Assembly: GCA_950295325.1 (NCBI GenBank)
Contig: OX485803.1
Coordinates: 68,775,554-68,839,553 of the forward strand
DNA: 64,000 nucleotides
From: Polytrichum commune
Lineage: Eukaryota > Streptophyta > Polytrichopsida > Polytrichales > Polytrichaceae
Direction of reading: 5' to 3'
The stretch's first letter is position 1; the number at the start of each line of letters is the position of its first letter. Below the pieces are notes generated by a model. The model was not told where the DNA came from. It saw nothing but the letters and a program-made list of their open reading frames with translations, and searched no databases. This document shows positions 11,458 to 23,343 of the stretch, piece by piece. The position numbers were made by a program, and so were the translations under genes.

Positions 11458-14400
11458 CTAGAAATATGGGCATGAACATTTGAGATATTTTTTGAGTGTA
11501 TTATGGTAATGCTCGTTAGGAATTGTGTTATCCCGGTTGCACACAACACATATCCTTCCATTAGAAGGGTGAGTTAAGTCCACCTTCTTCACAACGACCA
11601 TTTTGAAGGCACAAGAAAATGCCATTCGTTGGTGATGAGATTTTGATGGAGGATTGTAATGGACACCCTTTCCATCTTGAGTCATCGGGTGTATTGTATT
11701 GGGCCCACCTTCTTGGAGCACATGGAGCTCTAAAACGAGCAAGTCTAAATCCATTGTTTTCCGATATCGAAGCCTTTGATGTTATTAGTTTTGTGACAAT
11801 TCTTACATGCCACACATTAGGCACATAAGGGTTTGATAAAACACCAGGCTCCAACTTGCCACCCACATACCTCTTCATGTCACCAAAACAAAACAAAAGG
11901 TTTTTCGTGTCCTCTGATTTGAAGAGGCCATCATAACATGGTGTAAGAGTACAAACACCAATTTTAACTTTGCAAGAAGACATGCCCCCTACATGTATCA
12001 TTGCACAAACAACTTTGGAACTAGCAGGAGTATGTGTAATGTGCCACAAATTTGGATGTACATTTGACTTTGCAATCAATCATTGAGCTCGAGGGCAGCA
12101 ATGGAAATATGTCTTGGGGACGCTAAAATTCATGTGAATTGGCCTATAAGATTCATTATTGACACCAAGATTGCCAGTTATTAGATGTTTGCTACTTCCA
12201 AATGAGGTTTCATGTCATAAAACTCAATTGCATATCTATCAATATCTTTGGCGAGCAAAGTGGGTGACAACTATTGTCCAACAACACAAAGTAACAACTC
12301 CACCATGCTAGGACTGTCCCTACTTGTACCTCCCTCTATGAACTTGAAGTAACAAGATTGTTGCACCAATGCTTTGGCCAAGTCATCAATTGTGGCCTCG
12401 AACAGGTCAACTCTGTTTTTACCCGACATCACATGCAATTTGTGGTGAATAGTCTCGGCCAAGTCACAAGTGGGTATGCTTGCATCTGCATCCAATGTCA
12501 TACATTTTTAAAAACAACAAGAACTTGAGGAAAAAAACAATACATTGAGTCCACGTCAAAAGTTATAATGCAGCAAAACACCATTCCACTACATGAAGCA
12601 GATAGATAGATAGATTGAAATTCTATACCCTTTTTTAAGGCCCACGTGATTAAAGTGCATGTTCGTAGTGTTAATGGCCTAGTGTCCACCGGGCAAAGGG
12701 CCATTAGAACAATACTACTGTCTTCTGTCGAGGATAAACACTTTAGTGACCAGTAACCAAAAGTAGCCAATGTAATAACAACAAGTGGTGCAGTTATTAT
12801 TAATTCTATTAGTAGTTTTTTATTCTATTGGGATTTTTTTATTGTTTTCTACTCTTCTTTTTTGTAAAAGGATTGAGCCAACATAATGAATGGCAACTAC
12901 ATGAAGCACTCACAATCCAAATGGCAAACTCCACTGGGCAAAGCAAAAGTCCCAAAACTTCAACCAATTTATCATGGCCTCCACGCAATTTGAGGAACAA
13001 ACTATAGACAAATCTAACCACTCTTCAAGTTTTCAACAATTTTGAATTCTCTCATCGAGCATCTTGGAATGCTTCCGCTCATACACAAGTGCATTGAATT
13101 CTTTGAGCAAAATTGGGCTAATGTGTATTATGTGTTGTTGCAACAATTGCTCATAGTGAAATTACGTGTCCTCTTCATATTTTTCATTGGCTCCTTTAGA
13201 TTTTCAAACACTATGTGCACAACCTTCCAATTGGTCTAGGCAAAATCCACCATAAACCCATAGAAATCCAACTCCAACACACCATGGAGTTTCATGTGCT
13301 TAATCATTGAATACCAAATGCAACATTGGGACTTGGTATCCCCTTACTACATACCACAAATTGCTATTGTAAGAACAAATATGATGATCATCCATCCATG
13401 CACCCATTTCACATGGTCAAACATCAACCACACATCTTCCAGAGAACCTCCAGATTGCATGCGTTTGATCAAGTCCAGTGCTACTCATCTTAAAAAGGTA
13501 CACAACTTAAAAGGCATGCCCTGGGAATGAGCTATATTGGACGTAATCCAATTTACTCGTGCGTTTCACTCCAAAATTTGATCTATGCAACCTTTCTAGG
13601 CATATTGGGATTTGAAGAAGGCCACATGGTTCCAAACATTAGGAGAGGGTGTTGTTCTGAACATAGACATGAAAATTGCATGCCTTTTGTTGTTGAATTT
13701 ATCCAAGGTATGACTTTTAGGCCCCAAAATTTCTCTAGACATCTAGGTTTTCTCCAAAGTGAGTGCAATAGTAAATGTTTTGACTTGAAGAAAGTGGTGG
13801 ATTTCCTCATGTACCAATCTCGTCATGATGTCCATTATTTCACAACATTCTCCTTGTGCCACAGGGTGAAAACATACCCCTAGCTGCACACATGTTTTAC
13901 TCACATATTGCATATAGTGAACAATATAAAATATTCTCGCAAAACAAAAGCTAACACACTCAAATGTAGTCAGGCAATGGTTGATTCTATTGGATCCACT
14001 AATCCACTTTGTGGTTGGTTCCTTGTGGCACCCACCCAAAGAGCCATGTTTCGCAAGTCACTGAAATTTGATTTAGGTGCAATCATTCTTAGGACAAACC
14101 AAATGTCCCACCATGGTTCCATACCAAAAGATGAGGTTGTGGTCGTTCTTTATGTTGTTTGTCTTAGTGACCATCCACAAATGACCATCATGATGCCGAT
14201 CCATCCCATACACGAGGTTCATAGAAATGGTAGTTGGGTGATAATTTAGTGGAGGCAACTCGAACATGATGTCTTCATTGAACTCATGGAGGAGGAACTT
14301 CATGGATTGGCAAGCAAGTTTGTCAAAACCAAGGTCCGTTATGAAGTTCGTCTTACATTGCGCTTGTGTTTCTTTGAGCATCTCAACCAAGGTCTTGATC

Positions 14401-14513
14401 CTAAATACACCATTATCACCATCGACATTGGGCACAATTGGTGAAGGAGGAGGCAAAATAAAAGACCAATTGGGTGACTTGGAACTCACTAAACCAAACA
14501 AAGGGGTAGACAA
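11458..14513 (-). pseudogene. Large decayed protein-coding relic, minus strand, unknown family
   Basis: Minus-strand frames read collinearly in pieces: 14,513-14,073 (…DLGFDKLACQSMKFLLHEF…), 14,039-13,743 (…KTCVQLGVCFHPVAQGEC…, with spaced Cys and His), 12,501-12,271 (…IPTCDLAETIHHKLHVMSG…) and 12,079-11,561 (…VKIGVCTLTPCYDGLFKSE…). Stops and frameshifts separate the pieces. Residue composition is protein-like and the order is consistent with one long ORF of more than 900 codons. I do not recognise the family. A transposable-element origin is likely given the surroundings, and the Cys/His pattern could be a zinc-binding region. No intact product is expected. Confidence 0.42.
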
Positions 14514-15289
14514 AAGTGAATCTTCATCAAAGTCATGCCATCACATGGGGAAATCACAACTGTGGTTGTGTCATAGAGCGTTGATCTATATACAAGTGGG
14601 TGACACAATCCACAAACACAATATGTACATAGCTGTGAACATTGATGTAAGTGGGTTGAACTCTCAAGGATCCAACAACCCTCCCAACTAGCCCAAAAAT
14701 ATCAAGACAAATGACAATGGTTTGCAACTCCATGTGAAAGGATTCTAACAACATGTATTGGCTAAACTCTACTACAAACCCACCATATGTAGGAACAACC
14801 ATTGGAATGCAATCACTATGCTCCAAAACAATAGTTGCATGGAACAATCATGGTATAAATAATATCTTATCTTTGCCTTGCATATTAAAACGCAAACTAT
14901 CATCTCAAGTATTCCAATGTGTTGCTCTAGATGTCACAATGTAGATATTTTTATAATTAAAGAAAATACTCATGCTTCCAATCCTCTAACTAGTGTTTCC
15001 ATCCTTCCCTTCCTCAATTAAGTCTATACTTGATTTTTGTCTAACCCATCATCTTGGCAAACGTTAGCCTGGTTAAGGTTGACATTCTTTAATCGCGTGT
15101 TCTATTCCCTATGCAATAGCCTCCACCGACTAATACTTAACTATGCTTAGGGTTTGAGTATTGTCCAAGTATTAACACTTGTGAACAATTGGACAATATT
15201 TAGTACCCTACTCATAGTTGGTATTCATGCACCAAATGGTGTGATATTTTTGCAAAATTCATGAGTTCATCACTCTATTTCACACTTTC

Positions 15290-15770
15290 TCACATTGCTA
15301 TCTCATACAAACGATCATCTACAACCATTAGATGCGAGCGTTTTTGGGCCTTGCAAAATGGCATTTTGTTTTTATAGACAAATACATGGGTTGAACAACA
15401 TCATTCAAGGGCCAATAAATCCTAATGGATCAGAGTCAAATTCAAAAGGTGACGATGAAGACCATTCTTCCAAAGGATGCAAAGGTTTCATGGAAATTTG
15501 ATCCTCAAGATTCAACTCGATTGGCAACAATAATTGTACCTCCAACAATCACGATCAAGGGTGACAAAGATCTTGTAGCCAACACCTCGACAAAAATAGA
15601 GGACTTAGGAAACACCACTAGAGAAGGTGGCCCAATTGCCCAATCGATGCATGCAACAAGGAGCCCCTACCTCATGAGCTACTTGCGAGGTTTGGTTTTT
15701 CGCACATGCTCAAGCTTCTCAAAGTCGTCATCCCTACGACATGAAAGAGAGGACTTGAGGAGGTAATATT
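15290..15770 (+). pseudogene. pogo/Tigger-like (DDE_1) transposase fragment
   Basis: The translation around 15,301-15,360 contains HTNDHLQPLDASVFGPCK. This matches the conserved 'PPHxxHxLQPLDvxvFgpxK' block preceding the last catalytic acid of pogo/jerky-class transposases. Downstream it continues for about 100 codons in shifting frames. Nothing recognisable remains upstream, so only the C-terminal half survives as a relic. Confidence 0.5.
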
Positions 15771-16099
15771 CAACTACAACAAATCAATTTTGATGATGAG
15801 CATAGATTATGTAAGCATGATGCAACAAAAAACTAAGAGGACAGAGAAAACCCTCCAAGAAACAAACTAAAAGAGGATGGAGGCTAATCATAAGAAGGAA
15901 AATGAAGTTGTTAAGAGGTGGTGAAAAGAATAAAAGAAGCACCAATGAGAGCAAAGTGCAATTGCAACAACTATCTTCAAGAAAAAAGTTGGTCACTTGT
16001 TGCAATTCGAGAAGTTGGGGAGCGCCTCCAATGCCTCATAAAAATTGTCCACCACTACCTCCAAATCCTACATTGCACCATTTTACGGCATTCTTCCTC

Positions 16100-17149
16100 G
16101 AAATTTTCAAATAAATCAATATCGATAATTGACCCAAAAAAAAAAAAAACTGTGAAGCAAGGGTCATACAACCCACCACCGTGGATTCACAATTGTGATC
16201 TATGGTACCAACTCGATGAGTTGAGCTTGATGTGAGCTCGATGAGGTGAGGTCAACGAGTCAAGCTCAATTCAAGAGTTGCACCCTCACTCCAATCCGAG
16301 AGTCTCCACTTTGACAAAGTCACAATCGTGGGACAAAAGGCCATTAGCATCAAAACGATAGGATCCAAGGCCACCTTCAACCTTGTTGTGTTCATAGTTT
16401 TGGTTGTCATAGCCACATTTTTTGGCATAGCAACGCCAACCTATCAACTTCGCATAAACAACTACCCACTGTAGTTGAGATTTTGGTATTGAAACACACC
16501 CAAGGAAACACTCATGGAATACCTAAAAGTAGACTTCGGTTATGTCTACGTATCTCAAATAAATTTATTTAGGGAAAACACATGGTTATTTCATATTATT
16601 TTGGGTTTGGATTGACAATTAGGTGATGTTTCATGGATCAAAAACTTCAACATCTCTTAATGTCAATACATGCAATTATGATTGTCACATTATTTACCTA
16701 GACAATGGTTTGGCAATGAGTTCATTTTAAATTAATCAAGTGCAGTGTGTAAGCATAGGCACAACTATAGTCACTAACTCTTCATCCATGTGAATGCTAG
16801 TGGGTTTGTGGATGAAGAATGATTCTTCAATCCATTGTCTTCTTATCATTTTGTGTATGATTGAGAACTGTAATTTGAAGTAAATTTGCGAGCTCTTGCA
16901 ACTTGGCATGTGGCCCTAGTGCCGTCTTTCTCTTTTGACAAACTAAAGCCCTTGGTTTTATAAAGTATTGCTCCATCTTAGCTATAACCCCTTAAGATCA
17001 AGCTATTTCATCAATGGCTTTAGCTTTTCCATGACATGTTTTTATCACTCACGCATATGTGTCCTTGTCGTTCACATGATGTCTATTTTATGAGTGGACA
17101 TCCCACCATCTATCCTCCTCTTCTTTACATATAGCAAGAGTGAGAAAAT
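16100..17149. other. Non-coding, no recognised gene
   Basis: The stretch is AT-rich with a short poly(A) at 16,137 and a degenerate 'gatgagttgagctcgatg' tract at 16,200-16,270. No open frame or terminal repeat I can support. Its 3' end may belong to the LINE relic that follows. Confidence 0.4.
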
Positions 17150-18060
17150 GACCACCAATGGGATCTCACCAACCCAAAGAGTTCCATTGGCCAACAATCA
17201 TTCTAAGATATAACTCCTATAGTTTGAGCGAAGGAATTGTGTCTACCTTTTAGTTGGATGACTAAGTCTCCTTGATGGCGACCTTGAGGAAAGAACAATA
17301 GTTGGAGCCACGTGCCAGGAACTCAAATCCTATCTATTCAAAGTTGTGATGCTTCCAACTTTCACATATGGCAATGAGATTTGGGGAGGTGACTTGACAA
17401 ACTTTCATTAAGAGGTTTTTGAAAAGGGTGTAAAAGGCTCTTCGATAACCTATTATATTTTGTTGGCCGAATTCAAAGAACAATTTCCCAAGAATTTGTA
17501 TGCACTTAAGGTAACTATAGATTTCCAACATTGACTTGCCCACCTATCCTCCACTTGGTTAGTTTGTCACGCATCCTCACTTCTTGACACCTTGCCAAAC
17601 AAGGATTTGACACCTGACACAAATTGACAACCATGTGGAAGGCTTCATGGGGCATGTCTTTTTAAGAAACCCATGACAACCCAACATCGTCAAAAATTAC
17701 ATTTGATGATTTCAAGGAGGTTTATCTTGCTAGTGAGTGGAACTCTTTCTAGGCTACTTCCACCTCAAATCCCCCCCCCTCCTCAAATATGAATGTGAAT
17801 TGTACTTGAAGCAACCTTGACACCACCCAATGCAAGATCATTGTTGCTTACTGCACCTCAAATCGTAGATTTGCCATTGAAATTGGATGGTGGTCAACTA
17901 CCCCTATCTCTAGAGATAATAGATTCATGCCACTTTTGCTCTTAGAATGTAGTTGAAAACAAGGCACACTTTGTATCGGAGTGTCCCCTTTGTAACTCCA
18001 TTAGAAATAAGTTTCAAACATTATTGAGAATATAGTATTAGGGAGTCTTAAGTAGTTCTT
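17150..18060 (+). pseudogene. LINE reverse-transcriptase C-terminal relic
   Basis: The plus-strand translation near 17,320-17,380 reads …LPTFTYGNEIWGGDL…, the typical 'vLPtlxYGxExWg' block after the RT domain of plant non-LTR elements. It is followed by LAEF and YALK pieces, a WKASWG piece, and a Cys-containing stretch (…HFVSECPLCNS…) near 17,970. Frameshifts and stops interrupt it. It ends about 300 bp before the hAT element. Confidence 0.5.
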
Positions 18061-18367
18061 TCAATCAAAACATCAAAATAATATTAACCTCTTCTCACGA
18101 AGGCTACCACACTCTCCCACTCTAGGGGATTAACCATATTGCCATCATCTTGATGTATTTTTAGTCCCATAAGTCTCTTCGCTTCCCAAACTTTGAATCA
18201 ATTCATTTCATTGAGCTATATATGTTGAGATTCACAACATCCCATTTGCATTGTAAATGATGATCTAGACTCTTGGGATGATAATGAGAATGGTGTCGAC
18301 GATTCGTTCAACATAGTCAAAGGCCATCAATTTTTCATGTACGAAAGATGAACACCTCAACCTATAG

Positions 18368-18375
18368 CTATGCAC
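18368..18375. repeat. 8-bp target-site duplication (left), CTATGCAC
   Basis: CTATGCAC directly precedes the left terminus of the hAT element. It is repeated exactly at 21,467-21,474 after the right terminus. An 8-bp duplication is the hAT hallmark. Confidence 0.85.
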
Positions 18376-18875
18376 CAAAGCCCAACATTTTCCTTTAAAA
18401 TTGCACCCATACCCAGACCATGCCCATCAGCAACGACCTATGCCCACCCATAGCATGACATGTGCGCACCCATGCCCACCCATGCCCACACATAGCATGA
18501 CATGTGCCCACTGTGAGCCCAAAATGGTGCCCACATGTGGTGATTAACTCTTCGAAACCAATCTTAGTTTGACTTTGATGTGTTATGATTATTCACAAAA
18601 CATAAAAAGAGTGAAGTGTGGTGTGGATTTAAGTTTAGGCATTAGAATGTGTTGTGTAGTTATTTCAAGGTTTGATTTCAATAAGAGGATGCCTTGATTA
18701 TGTGAGTAGGGGGTAAGGTGAGGCAAGGTGAGCTCCGCGGGTTAAATGCCCACTTTTGGATCCACCTTGGTAGTTTAGGAGGAAGGAAGCTTGGTGGAAG
18801 GGGATTAGTCCCTACTTTGAAGGTGAAGGTTAAGGGATTGTGATTGGAGGTGCTAATCCTCCCACCCTATCCTCA

Positions 18876-18910
18876 CCTCTCTCTCCCTCTCTCCCTCTCT
18901 CCCTCTTTGC
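18876..18910 (+). repeat. CT-rich microsatellite
   Basis: CTCTCTCC / CCCTCTCT repeats inside the hAT element. They lie about 300 bp upstream of the 64-bp array. CT-rich tracts of this kind are common in plant core promoters and 5' UTRs, but no transcript can be claimed. Confidence 0.7.
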
Positions 18911-19214
18911 TACTTAAGGTGTTTTTTCTCTCATTTGCGACTCTCTCCATCAAGCGCTCTCAAGGGGAGCAAGCTCTTAAGAGCTTGAGCACGTGTGGGT
19001 GACATTAGTTTTTAGTAGAGTTGATTAGTTAAGCTCTCTCTCAAGGCCCAAAGTGAGGGAGCTCTTGAGTTTAAAGTTGCATGTAGTGATTAGGTGTTAG
19101 TTAATTAAAGTAGTGTGTTAGATTAGAGCATGAGTTAGCATCAAAAGAAAGAAAAGAAAAGAAGAGTTAGGACCTTGATGATGGATGGGAGAGGTTGTAT
19201 GAAGGGTAGCCAAG

Positions 19215-20310
19215 ACTAAGGTAGAAGCTGACTGCTGGAGGATTCGGCTGGCCTAAGGCTAACCAGCTTAGTTGCTGGACCAAGGTAGAAGATGACTGCT
19301 GGAGGATTCGGCTGGCCTAAGGCCTAACCAGCTTAGTGCTGGACTAAGGGAGGAGCGACTGCTGGAGGATTCGGTTGGCCTAAGGCCTAACCAGCTTAGT
19401 TGTTGGGTTAAGGTAGAAGCTGACTGTTGGAGGATTCGGCTGGCCTAAGGCTAACCAGCTTAGTTGCTGGACCAAGGTAGAAGACGACTGCTGGAGGATT
19501 CGGCTGGCCTAAGACCTAACCAGCTCAGTGCTGGACTAAGGGAGGAGCGACTGCTGGAGGATTCGGTTGGTCTAAGGCCTAACCAGCTTAGTTGTTGGGT
19601 TAAGGTAGAAGCTGAGTGTTGGAGGATTCGGCTGGCCTAAGGCCTAACCAGCTTAGTGCTGGACTAAGGGAGGAGCGACTGCTGGAGGATTCGGTTGGCC
19701 TAAGGCCTAACCAGCTTAGTTGCTGGGTTAAGGTAGAAGCTGACTGTTGGAGGATTCGGCTGGCCTAAGGCTAACTAGCTTAGTTGCTGGACCAAGGTAG
19801 AAGACGACTGCTGGAGGATTCGGCTGGCCTAAGGCCTAACCAGCTTAGTGCTGGACTAAGGGAGGAGCGACTGCTGGAGGATTCGGTTGGTCTAAGGCCT
19901 AACCAGCTTAGTTGCTGGGTTAAGGTAGAAGCTGACTGTTGGAGGATTCGGCTGGTCTAAGGCCTAACCAGCTTAGTGTTGGACTAAGGGAGGAGTGACT
20001 GCTGGAGGATTCGGTTGGTCTAAGGCCTAACCAGCTTAGTTGCTGGGTTAAGGTAGAAGCTGACTGTTGGAGGATTCGGCTGGCCTAAGGCCTAACCAAC
20101 TTAGTGCTGGACTAAGGGAGGAGCGACTGCTGGAGGATTCGGTTGGCCTAAGGCCTAACCAGCTTAGTTGCTGGACCAAGGTAGAAGCTGACTGCTGGAG
20201 GATTCGGCTGGCCTAAGGCCTAACCGGCTTAGTTGTTGGACTAAGGGAGGAGCGACTGCTGGAGGATTCGGTTGGGGCCTAGGCCTAACCAGCTTAGTTG
20301 CGAGAAGATA
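19215..20310 (+). repeat. 17-unit tandem array, 64-bp period, inside the hAT element
   Basis: Seventeen occurrences of 'GGAGGATTCGG' fall between 19,237 and 20,261, giving a mean spacing of 64 bp. Units alternate between subtypes: 'ggattcggCtgg' versus 'ggattcggTtgg', and '…gctggactaagggaggagc' versus '…gctgggttaaggtagaagc'. A roughly 128-192-bp higher-order pattern results. Each unit holds the palindrome-like GGCCTAAGGCC and a small hairpin CCAGC-ttagtt-GCTGG. The array is more GC-rich than its surroundings. The 64-bp period breaks reading frame, so it is not coding. The last unit degenerates at 20,275-20,310. Confidence 0.9.
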
Positions 20311-20929
20311 ATTTGGCTTGGGCCTAAGTTATTTAAGTAGCTCTAATTAGTTAAACTGCTAGGGGGGTCGTAGTTAGGATAATCCTTCTAGGATTGATAG
20401 ACCACAATAGATTATTGCATGCCATCTTGGTTTGGGGTAGAGTTGGATCTACTAGGAAGGTAGAAGTGTGTGGGACTTTCAAATGTGTGGATGGTTACCC
20501 ATTGAAGCAAGTGTTTTTAAACACTCGTACCTTTGGTTGGAATATAATACATGCACAATCAATGGGAACTGTGGAGGATCCTAACAAGGACAAGATAAAG
20601 GAAGTAAAAATCAAAAAGTCTAGAGGGATCTCTTTAGGGGCATGCGTGGCCAAAGCCACGGGTTGGACCCTTGAGAAATCGAATTCTACTACGAGCAACG
20701 ATGCTCACAATAATAAAGCAAAGGAGTTAAGATGAAGTTAGTGCCTTGAACATGAGAGCCATATAGCAATTCATGTTATGGTATTAGGAATTGAAAGTGA
20801 GTCTCAAAGCCATCACCCGGACTAGGACGCCTAAGGGTGGTGGATTTGGCCTCACACCCACCCATGCCCCACCCATGCTATTCAAATTGCGCCCATGTAT
20901 TCAAAAATTGTGTAATGTGTATTACCCGC

Positions 20930-21364
20930 CTACACCAAGTCTTGGTTGGATTGGACAAATAAAAGGTCGTTCACTATCGCTGGCTTCAGCCCGGAGCGCT
21001 TCTTGGTTAGCGTATTCCCTGCATCCGAGAAGTTTGACTCCAATTTGGAGTTGGATGCAGGGATGCACAAAACCGAACGCGCCACGCGCGACATGATGGG
21101 GAATGTGGGGGCTCCTTTGAGCTTCCACCACAAGAGAATGCCAAATTTAGCAGTGGTATCCCGATTCATTGGCAATGCTAAGCTCACCTCTGCAATGATC
21201 TCATTTTTTTGGAGATCAGTGACCTTGTATGTCTCATACATATTGAACACAAGCTCAACACGTGCGTCAAAGTTGCTAACAACTACAATCTCAACCCCAT
21301 TGTCATGAATCTCTTCTAACTCATCCTCAAACTCATCGTACATAGACGTCGTGCCCATGCCCAC
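20930..21364 (-). pseudogene. hAT transposase C-terminal (dimerisation domain) fragment
   Basis: An uninterrupted 144-codon frame begins at an ATG in the right subterminal region. It contains an acidic start, then LLWWKLKG, then FPIMSRVARSVL, CIPASNSKLESNFSDAG and KKRSGLKPAIVNDLLFVQSN. These are the landmark blocks of the hAT C-terminal dimerisation domain (W…FP…iPaSs…sesxFSxaG…rxxLxpexvxxLxfxxxN). The zinc finger, DDE catalytic core and N-terminus are absent. The fragment starts only about 100 bp from the right terminus, so an internal deletion removed the upstream coding region. It cannot transpose on its own. The lack of stops could be chance, youth or retention. Confidence 0.8.
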
Positions 21365-21466
21365 CCATGAATAATATTATCGCAGCCATGTCCACCCATG
21401 CCCACCCAAAACCCATGGGCATGGGTGGGCATGGGCATGGGTATGGGCACCCAATGTAGGGCTCTG

Positions 21467-21474
21467 CTATGCAC
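21467..21474. repeat. 8-bp target-site duplication (right), CTATGCAC
   Basis: Identical to 18,368-18,375 and immediately right of the terminal …GGGCTCTG. The sequence from here to 22.46 kb is AT-rich with no gene I can support. Confidence 0.85.
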
Positions 21475-22465
21475 TACCCCTCATCTATACATCAAGTTTC
21501 ATACAATTGGGATTTGATTTGTATTTTTTATAGACTCCAAACATTCCATTAAATTGGTTAAAATTAATTATGGGACATTGGATCCAATATAATTTTATTA
21601 ATTTCTTCAATGAGAGATTCTTTATTGTGAAATTTAAAAAATGACAATTGGACACACAAAACCTTTTTATGAAGATTTTCTTGTTTTCATTTCCTTCATA
21701 TATGAAAGACATTTGCCAATTGCACACATGTTCCAACACATTTGTGACTGAAAAATTTAGGGCATTTTCTTAAGGATTAAAGCTAATGAAATTATGTCAT
21801 CTGTTGGCATAATTTCTTTTTTAGAAAGAAGTAACTTCATTTGCATCCCCATTCACCTTTCCATGTTTTCTTTTGGGCAAAAACATTCACATGTTACATT
21901 AGGTATTAAGGGAGGGGGAAGTGACAATGGCCTAACTTTGATTCAATGCCTAGGCAACCTTGTAAATGAGTGTAGAATACGAATTGTTACCATCCATGAA
22001 GGCGGATACATTTGTTAACAACCAACAAGGTGTTAATGCATCTTGGATATGGACAGCAAAATCAATTGGTGAATGCCAAAAATTTGAAGATACGGATACA
22101 ACAACCAATGGACTTGCTTAGAGAGACGATTAGCTAAGGCAAAAGTGCCCACTTAGAGAATTTTGTTAGTGGTTCCAATTCCAACACCCACTTTTCCCTA
22201 AAAGTGAGCAACTATGTACTTCAACATGAACATTATCCATTTTGGGGAAGCTTATGTGATTTGGAAGGGTCATATGAGATTTGTGACTTTGAAATTTTCT
22301 ATAGAAATTAATAGCACTAGGTTTCATGGGATCTCATTGTTGTCGATGTGCCCATATCGTAATTGGTTATCCACATAAAATATTGGATAATTTGTCTAGG
22401 TTAAATAAGGCACCATGGTGGTCAAAGTGTCCGGGACATGTGCTTCTACCTTATAAGTTAGTAAC

Positions 22466-22836
22466 TAAATATGATATTTAGTGTCATATGTTGTTTTATG
22501 TCACTACAGTAACTTTTTGGATGACACTTCTTATGAATCAATGAGCAAATAATGTCATGGGTGATGGATGAGTTCATCCATTCGCCAAAACCCTACCTTC
22601 TCTTGTCAGGAACTTGTGATGGAATATTGTCATGGATGATTGAAATTTGGATGAAAAATCACTTGGTGAGTGACAGTGATTGCAACACTATAAATCCATA
22701 ACCCCCCAAAGAATTACAAGGAATGACAAATAATGTTGAGTTAACATTTAGTGTTGGTGACACTACATTGTGACTTACAATTAGTATTGAGCAAGACAAT
22801 TAGAATTGGTGACACTAAATATCATAACTAGTTTAG
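22466..22836 (+). mobile_element. MITE family M1 copy
   Basis: The left end 'actaaatatgatatttagt' is itself a palindrome. It is mirrored by the right end 'gacactaaatatcata'. The internal sequence 'acttcttatgaatcaatgagc…gtgttggtgacactac' matches the copies at 6.56 and 23.83 kb. Confidence 0.6.
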
Positions 22837-23343
22837 CTTGGTCATGTGTGTACCAGCGTGTTGCACATGTGCATATTAATTCATATCCCATGCCACTCCA
22901 AACCCCTAGACTCATGCAACCATATGCCCCCTCCCCCCGGGCCCATGTATACACGCCTAAAGCATGTATGTTCCATGGCCATGTTGAAAAGCTCCCCATG
23001 ACCCACCACCATGCCATGGGCATCACCTTCCTATGTTCCCATCATTAAACCCATCATTTGCACTCGTGGTCTCCCCACCTTTTCCACCTTTGTTACTTTC
23101 CTCATTCGTTAGTCATATGTTCTTTTTGGAGGAAGTCTTTGACTTGTTTGATAAAAAGAATTTTCATTGTTTGGACAAGGACGTTGAGAAATAATGGGAC
23201 AACAACCTCACGAGCCACTACCACCACTTTCATTGTATATAGCCATCCCAACCTTTTCTGCATTTGTACATAGACACACCGCTCTCTCCACCTGTCTGGA
23301 ATGATGGAGCGATGGTTGATGAACGAGGAGAACCAACTGCTAG

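Larger units (their letters stand above)
18376..21466. mobile_element. hAT-superfamily DNA transposon, 3.09 kb, non-autonomous
   Basis: The left terminus CAAAGCCCAACATT and the reverse complement of the right terminus, CAGAGCCCTACATT, agree at 12 of 14 positions. The element is flanked by perfect 8-bp direct repeats CTATGCAC. Both subterminal zones are rich in CCCATGCCCACC-type motifs (18,411-18,540 and 21,355-21,455), with another cluster at 20,855-20,905; such motifs are typical transposase-binding sites in hAT elements. The interior carries a CT-rich tract (18,876-18,910), a 64-bp tandem array and, on the minus strand, only the C-terminal part of a hAT transposase. The element therefore cannot encode a full transposase and would have depended on a related autonomous copy. 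The exact duplication suggests insertion is not very old, or has been spared mutation. Confidence 0.85.

Noticed and set aside
18560-19200. LTR or independent gene promoter inside the hAT element
   Set aside because: The CT-rich tract and TACTTAAG look promoter-like, but no TG…CA-bounded direct repeat or coding exon could be found.
19215-20310. CRISPR-like array
   Set aside because: Repeats are contiguous 64-bp units without unique spacers, in a eukaryotic transposon. It is an ordinary tandem array.
20394-20735. 113-codon frame inside the hAT element
   Set aside because: It opens with TTG and has a single internal Met. There is no hAT or other similarity. Not called as a gene, though a captured fragment is possible.
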